64,000 bases of DNA, taken from NCBI GenBank assembly GCA_023386555.1, contig JAEWJK010000010.1, positions 18,179-82,178 on the forward strand, written 5' to 3'. The stretch is from Bacteroidota bacterium. GTDB taxonomy: Bacteria > Bacteroidota > Bacteroidia > Chitinophagales > Chitinophagaceae. Made by a program: the position numbers and the translations under genes. How positions within the stretch are numbered: the stretch's first letter is position 1; each line of letters starts with the position of its first letter. Positions 60,955-64,000 of this stretch are shown here, piece by piece. The notes beneath the pieces are model-generated. The model did no database searches, had not been told where the DNA came from, and worked only from the letters and a program-made list of their open reading frames with translations.

Positions 60955-61080
60955 TTAGCCGGCTATGGAATTACTATAATGCTTTTGTTGTGTCAAATCG
61001 ACGAAGGAGATTCACCGAATCCAAATTTATCAATAAACATATTAAGGTAACCACTTGTACGTTCTTATCGCTATTCAACT
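60955..61080 (+). repeat. Long copy of the interspersed intergenic repeat
   Basis: Positions 60987-61019 are identical over 33 bases to 161-193. The copy continues to CTTGTAC and TTCAACTC at the right end, like the first copy. It fills most of the 283-base gap upstream of the aminopeptidase gene; no gene is visible in that gap. Confidence 0.75.
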
Positions 61081-61190
61081 CTCTGAATTCACATCAGGAA
61101 AACTTTGCTTACTTGTCACTAATTGTCTTGCAATAGATGAGAATAAATATCCAGCCACAATTTAAAAACACACTGTAGTATGTTCATTTT

Positions 61191-62648
61191 TTAATCTTTT
61201 ACATTTAACTGCTTTAGTTGAAAGGCTGCATCAATTCCAGGTCTTGAATTTTTATTTTGTGCAACCGCTTTCTTATAGGCTAGAATGGCTTCTTTTAGTT
61301 TGCCCCATTTTTCATATGCTCGACCCATATATAGGTATCCGTATGTATAAGTCGGATATTCATTCACTGCTAACTCAAAAATAGCCGCAGCTTCAGGATA
61401 CATAGACAGCATCAATAGTCGCTCACCTAACAATTCCAACGCATAGCTGCTGTAATCATACCTGGTTGAGTCCTTAGTTTTTAATATTTCATAAAGCAGT
61501 ATCGCATTTTGTACAGAGGTATTTTGCATTACCTGAAATAACGTATCGGCTAGTAATTTCTTAGGCTGACTCCACTCTCTACCTCGAAATACATGCATGA
61601 TGTTTTCGAAAAGTTCATAACTGGACTGATTAGCAGAATTTGAAAGTAGTACCACACACTTCTTTTCAGAAGGTACACGGAACATATTTGCACGAAATCC
61701 ACGGATAGCTCCGCTATGTTCCATTATTTGTATCGTGTCATTCTTTGCAAGACTTAAACGGGTAAATTCCCAACCAAATCCGTATGCATAACCGGGCGCT
61801 ACTTTGTAATGCGGCGAGGTGTAAAGCAGCATGTTTTCCCCGGAAGCCAACTGTTGCGTATATAATGCCCTATCCCACAAATACAGGTCATGAGTTGTAG
61901 AATGAACAGCACTGGCACCATACGTATTCAGATTATAAATATAAGGCTCATTGATATATTGATTGCCCAGGCGATAATAACCATTAGCCTTGTTCTTCAC
62001 TGGTTTTTTATTATCGTTTATTCCCGAACCGGACATTTTAAGAAGGTTAAAAATATTTTCATGTAGCATTTTTGATAACGATTTGCCTGTCACCCGCTCA
62101 ATTATCATGGCTAAAATGAAATAACCTGTATTGCCATATTTATATTTAGTTCCGGGCTCAAATTGCAGATCTCTGCTGCCAAAGTTTTTTAATATATAAA
62201 GTGGGGTGTAGCTTAACTGCATGGAATCTTCCCATACATTAGGCAAGGCAGTATAACTCGGTATGCCTGATGTATGGGTTAATAAGTGCCGTATAGTAAC
62301 CTTTTTCCCAATATCTTTTCTGTACTCGGGCAAGTACTTACTTATCGGAGCATCAATCCCTAATTTTCCTTTTTCAATTAACTGCAGAACCAGCATAGCC
62401 GTAAAGGGTTTGGACATAGAACCAATGCCAAAAACAGTGTTTAATGTATTGGGAACCTGGAGTTCATGGTTTGCATAACCGAATGCCTTTTGATAAACGA
62501 TACCTGTATCATTTGCAATTAAAACAGCTCCTTCAAATAAGCCGTTCTGATAATAAGCATTCAATAGTGAGTCAAACTTTTGATTCAATTGTGAAAATGA
62601 ACTTTGACTCACTAACATCAAGAATATAAAAAATATTCGTTTAGTCAT
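61191..62648 (-). CDS. Serine beta-lactamase-like hydrolase with C-terminal TPRs
   Basis: The 485-residue protein has a signal peptide (about 1-19). A class C beta-lactamase/esterase domain (about 20-345) carries the S77-M-S-K80 motif (IGSMSKPF), a YxN in YGNTGYF and an HSGAIRG third motif. The rest (about 375-485) is helical, with at least two TPR units (YTYGYLYMGRAYEKWGKLKEAILAYKKAV). Such enzymes are peptidases or esterases and rarely resistance enzymes. It is a solitary gene. Confidence 0.9.
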   Translation of the reverse strand: MTKRIFFIFLMLVSQSSFSQLNQKFDSLLNAYYQNGLFEGAVLIANDTGIVYQKAFGYANHELQVPNTLNTVFGIGSMSKPFTAMLVLQLIEKGKLGIDAPISKYLPEYRKDIGKKVTIRHLLTHTSGIPSYTALPNVWEDSMQLSYTPLYILKNFGSRDLQFEPGTKYKYGNTGYFILAMIIERVTGKSLSKMLHENIFNLLKMSGSGINDNKKPVKNKANGYYRLGNQYINEPYIYNLNTYGASAVHSTTHDLYLWDRALYTQQLASGENMLLYTSPHYKVAPGYAYGFGWEFTRLSLAKNDTIQIMEHSGAIRGFRANMFRVPSEKKCVVLLSNSANQSSYELFENIMHVFRGREWSQPKKLLADTLFQVMQNTSVQNAILLYEILKTKDSTRYDYSSYALELLGERLLMLSMYPEAAAIFELAVNEYPTYTYGYLYMGRAYEKWGKLKEAILAYKKAVAQNKNSRPGIDAAFQLKQLNVKD

Positions 62649-62804
62649 ATTATAACCTTTAACCCGTCCTGAAAAAAGTTGAGCATATATTCGTCACTCC
62701 GCCATATTGAATCAGTCATTAAATTGATTCGCTCAGTCAAACCTGATTTGTAAGATTATTGTTTCGAATCTTTTCATTTATTAACGTTGTTTTTTATAGC
62801 CTGT

Positions 62805-63647
62805 TTATTTCCCTGCTTTGATTCGATATTCGTTAATGTGATACAGAATTGCCTTAACCACAGTATCAGGCTGAAACCATGCAATATGATGTCCGCTGTT
62901 TCTTATGATTTCATAATTTAAGTTGGGTCTTGTCTCTGCCCAATTTTCCAATTCTTCGATCCATATTTTATTTAAAGGGTCTGACGGATCCCGGTCTTGG
63001 CCGCCGTCCGCTTTGCCAGCGGCTATTAATAAAGTTGTGGGTGTTGAATGCATTGTATCAGATCTTCTTCCCTGCATCATACTTGAATCAAAGGAAATCC
63101 ATTCACCTTTCTGACCAACTTTATTACTGCTCATCAACCTATCATTATGTGCTTTCTTATCAGCAAGATAAGTTGAATCTTTTTCATACCGGGGGTAGGC
63201 ATTTTCCGGTGCCGGATCTAAAAGCACTAAACCAACAACATCCTGAGGATATAATCCGGCAAACACTCTTACGAAACTGCCACTAAGTGACCAGCCAACT
63301 AATATGTAGGGAGGTTTTATCTCCAATTTTGTTAGAGCCTCTTTTAACTCTTTAGCCACTGTCAGGGCATCACGGGTACCATTACATTTTTCAGAATTTA
63401 GATACCCGGGTCTATCGTATGAAACTACTTTAGCAAAGGGAGCCAATTGAGGCTGAACTTTCTGCCAGGAAGATTTGTGATCAGAAGCACCACCCGCCTC
63501 CAGTATTACTGTTGGCATACCGACTCCGCACGTATAAAACGTCATGATATGATCATGCACTTTTACTTTTATCGTATCAACAGGTTGTGCTATTGCTGAA
63601 GGCAAAAAAACCGTTAGCGAGAGCAACAAAAAAACAATATTTCTCAT
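62805..63647 (-). CDS. Exported alpha/beta hydrolase
   Basis: The 280-residue protein has a signal peptide (about 1-20, AIAQ). The alpha/beta fold shows nucleophile S120 in VGWSLSGSF, an Asp in GLVLLDPAPE and a C-terminal His in NSGHHIAWFQPD. The oxyanion side begins VILEAGGASDHKSSW. It probably cleaves an ester or related bond outside the cytoplasm. The substrate is not readable. The gap to the next gene (156 bases) holds no clear element. Confidence 0.88.
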   Translation of the reverse strand: MRNIVFLLLSLTVFLPSAIAQPVDTIKVKVHDHIMTFYTCGVGMPTVILEAGGASDHKSSWQKVQPQLAPFAKVVSYDRPGYLNSEKCNGTRDALTVAKELKEALTKLEIKPPYILVGWSLSGSFVRVFAGLYPQDVVGLVLLDPAPENAYPRYEKDSTYLADKKAHNDRLMSSNKVGQKGEWISFDSSMMQGRRSDTMHSTPTTLLIAAGKADGGQDRDPSDPLNKIWIEELENWAETRPNLNYEIIRNSGHHIAWFQPDTVVKAILYHINEYRIKAGK

Positions 63648-63950
63648 CTTTCAAGTTAAATAGAAAATCGCAGCATTCACAAACACCAAAAACAATAATA
63701 GATTAGTTTGTAATTACCAAAGATCAATCACCCTAAAATGACCGAGCGAAATGAATTTTCACGAATACTAAAAAATAATAACAGACATGTTCGTAAGCCG
63801 GTCACCCTGAAGCCAAGTTGATAAGCAAAACAAAGGTTCATGTTTACTACAGTTAGCCCCGATTTAGTAATACCATGTGCATGTTGCACAACTCACATCC
63901 TGTTAATAAAGATAGTTGCAAAATCCTATAGCGTGATTGTATCTTAAAGT
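63648..63950. other. Gap before the transposase start; possible IS left end
   Basis: No gene is seen in these 303 bases. The imperfect palindrome GTGCATGTTGCAC (63879-63891) lies 60 bases before the transposase start and may be part of an insertion-sequence end. The second end is outside the window, so the boundary cannot be fixed. Confidence 0.35.
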
Positions 63951-64000
63951 ATGCAAGGCAAAAAGCAATACACTGAACAGCTTTTCAAGAGTTTTCAGCT
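63951..64000 (+). mobile_element. Start of a probable IS1182-family transposase (partial)
   Basis: An ATG at 63951 opens a frame reading MQGKKQYTEQLFKSFQ to the window edge. This N-terminus closely resembles the common Bacteroidota IS1182-type transposase start (MQGKKxYxEKLFxxFQLSxR). Only 16 complete codons are visible, so the family call is tentative. Confidence 0.55.

Noticed and set aside
61191..62648. Antibiotic-resistance beta-lactamase
   Set aside because: The SxxK/YxN fold with C-terminal TPRs fits exported esterase or peptidase relatives; there is no sign of a resistance context.

Overview
The window is AT-rich chromosomal DNA from a member of the Bacteroidota, most likely a Chitinophagaceae-type bacterium. 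Supporting signs are a cargo protein with a gliding-motility/T9SS type B C-terminal domain, an UpxY-type antiterminator in an exopolysaccharide locus, many exported metallopeptidases, GH20/GH13/GH10 glycosidases, sparse Shine-Dalgarno sites, and interspersed intergenic repeats of a kind common in this phylum. About 55 protein genes are present. I see no tRNA, rRNA or CRISPR array. The left edge cuts a CHAT-domain protein and the right edge cuts what looks like an IS1182-type transposase.

Layout. 0-9.2 kb: an exported GH20 hexosaminidase, a GAF histidine kinase, two paralogous glycine-zipper lipoproteins flanking a membrane-anchored transglutaminase-like protein, TspO, a pirin and an exported protein of unknown function. 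9.2-11.7 kb: a housekeeping minus-strand run (peptide deformylase, RuvX, a UbiA-family prenyltransferase, a TrmH-family RNA methyltransferase). 11.8-25 kb: an M28 peptidase, a DUF433/DUF5615 toxin-antitoxin-like pair, mutS, a methyltransferase, a Tudor/KOW-like protein, a GH13 amylase lipoprotein, a flavin monooxygenase, a PLP aminotransferase and an M16 peptidase.

25.2-28.1 kb is a compact signalling island of single-domain proteins: receiver, PAS, H-NOX (heme-NO/O2 binding), an unrecognised 120-residue protein, GAF and receiver. No kinase or cyclase is encoded inside it. It is the best candidate for an undescribed signalling module. 28.2-36 kb: an AI-2E-type transporter, a membrane protein with one intact and one apparently dead phosphatase domain, a dolichol/phytol-kinase-like protein, and a PIG-L deacetylase followed by a tiny membrane protein coupled to a sodium:solute symporter.

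36-53 kb is an exopolysaccharide locus, mostly on the minus strand: T9SS cargo, Wza-like exporter, Wzc-like co-polymerase, UpxY antiterminator, Wzx flippase, polysaccharide deacetylase, two glycosyltransferases, a WcaJ-type initiating transferase and, further off, a Wzy/O-antigen-ligase-like protein. An acyltransferase, a WG-repeat protein and a GH10 xylanase with an inserted carbohydrate-binding module lie between them. A 15-base sequence is shared by the leaders of the GT2 gene and the wzy-like gene. 53-64 kb: M48 and M1 peptidases, an AraC regulator, rsmI, purS-pssA, an aminopeptidase P, a serine beta-lactamase-like hydrolase with TPRs and an alpha/beta hydrolase.

At least four families of short interspersed repeats sit between genes. 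In two genes the end of the reading frame appears to be written by a repeat, and this also guided several start choices. Starts were moved inward from the longest frame where the upstream part used a GTG/TTG codon, overlapped a neighbour or ran into a repeat.
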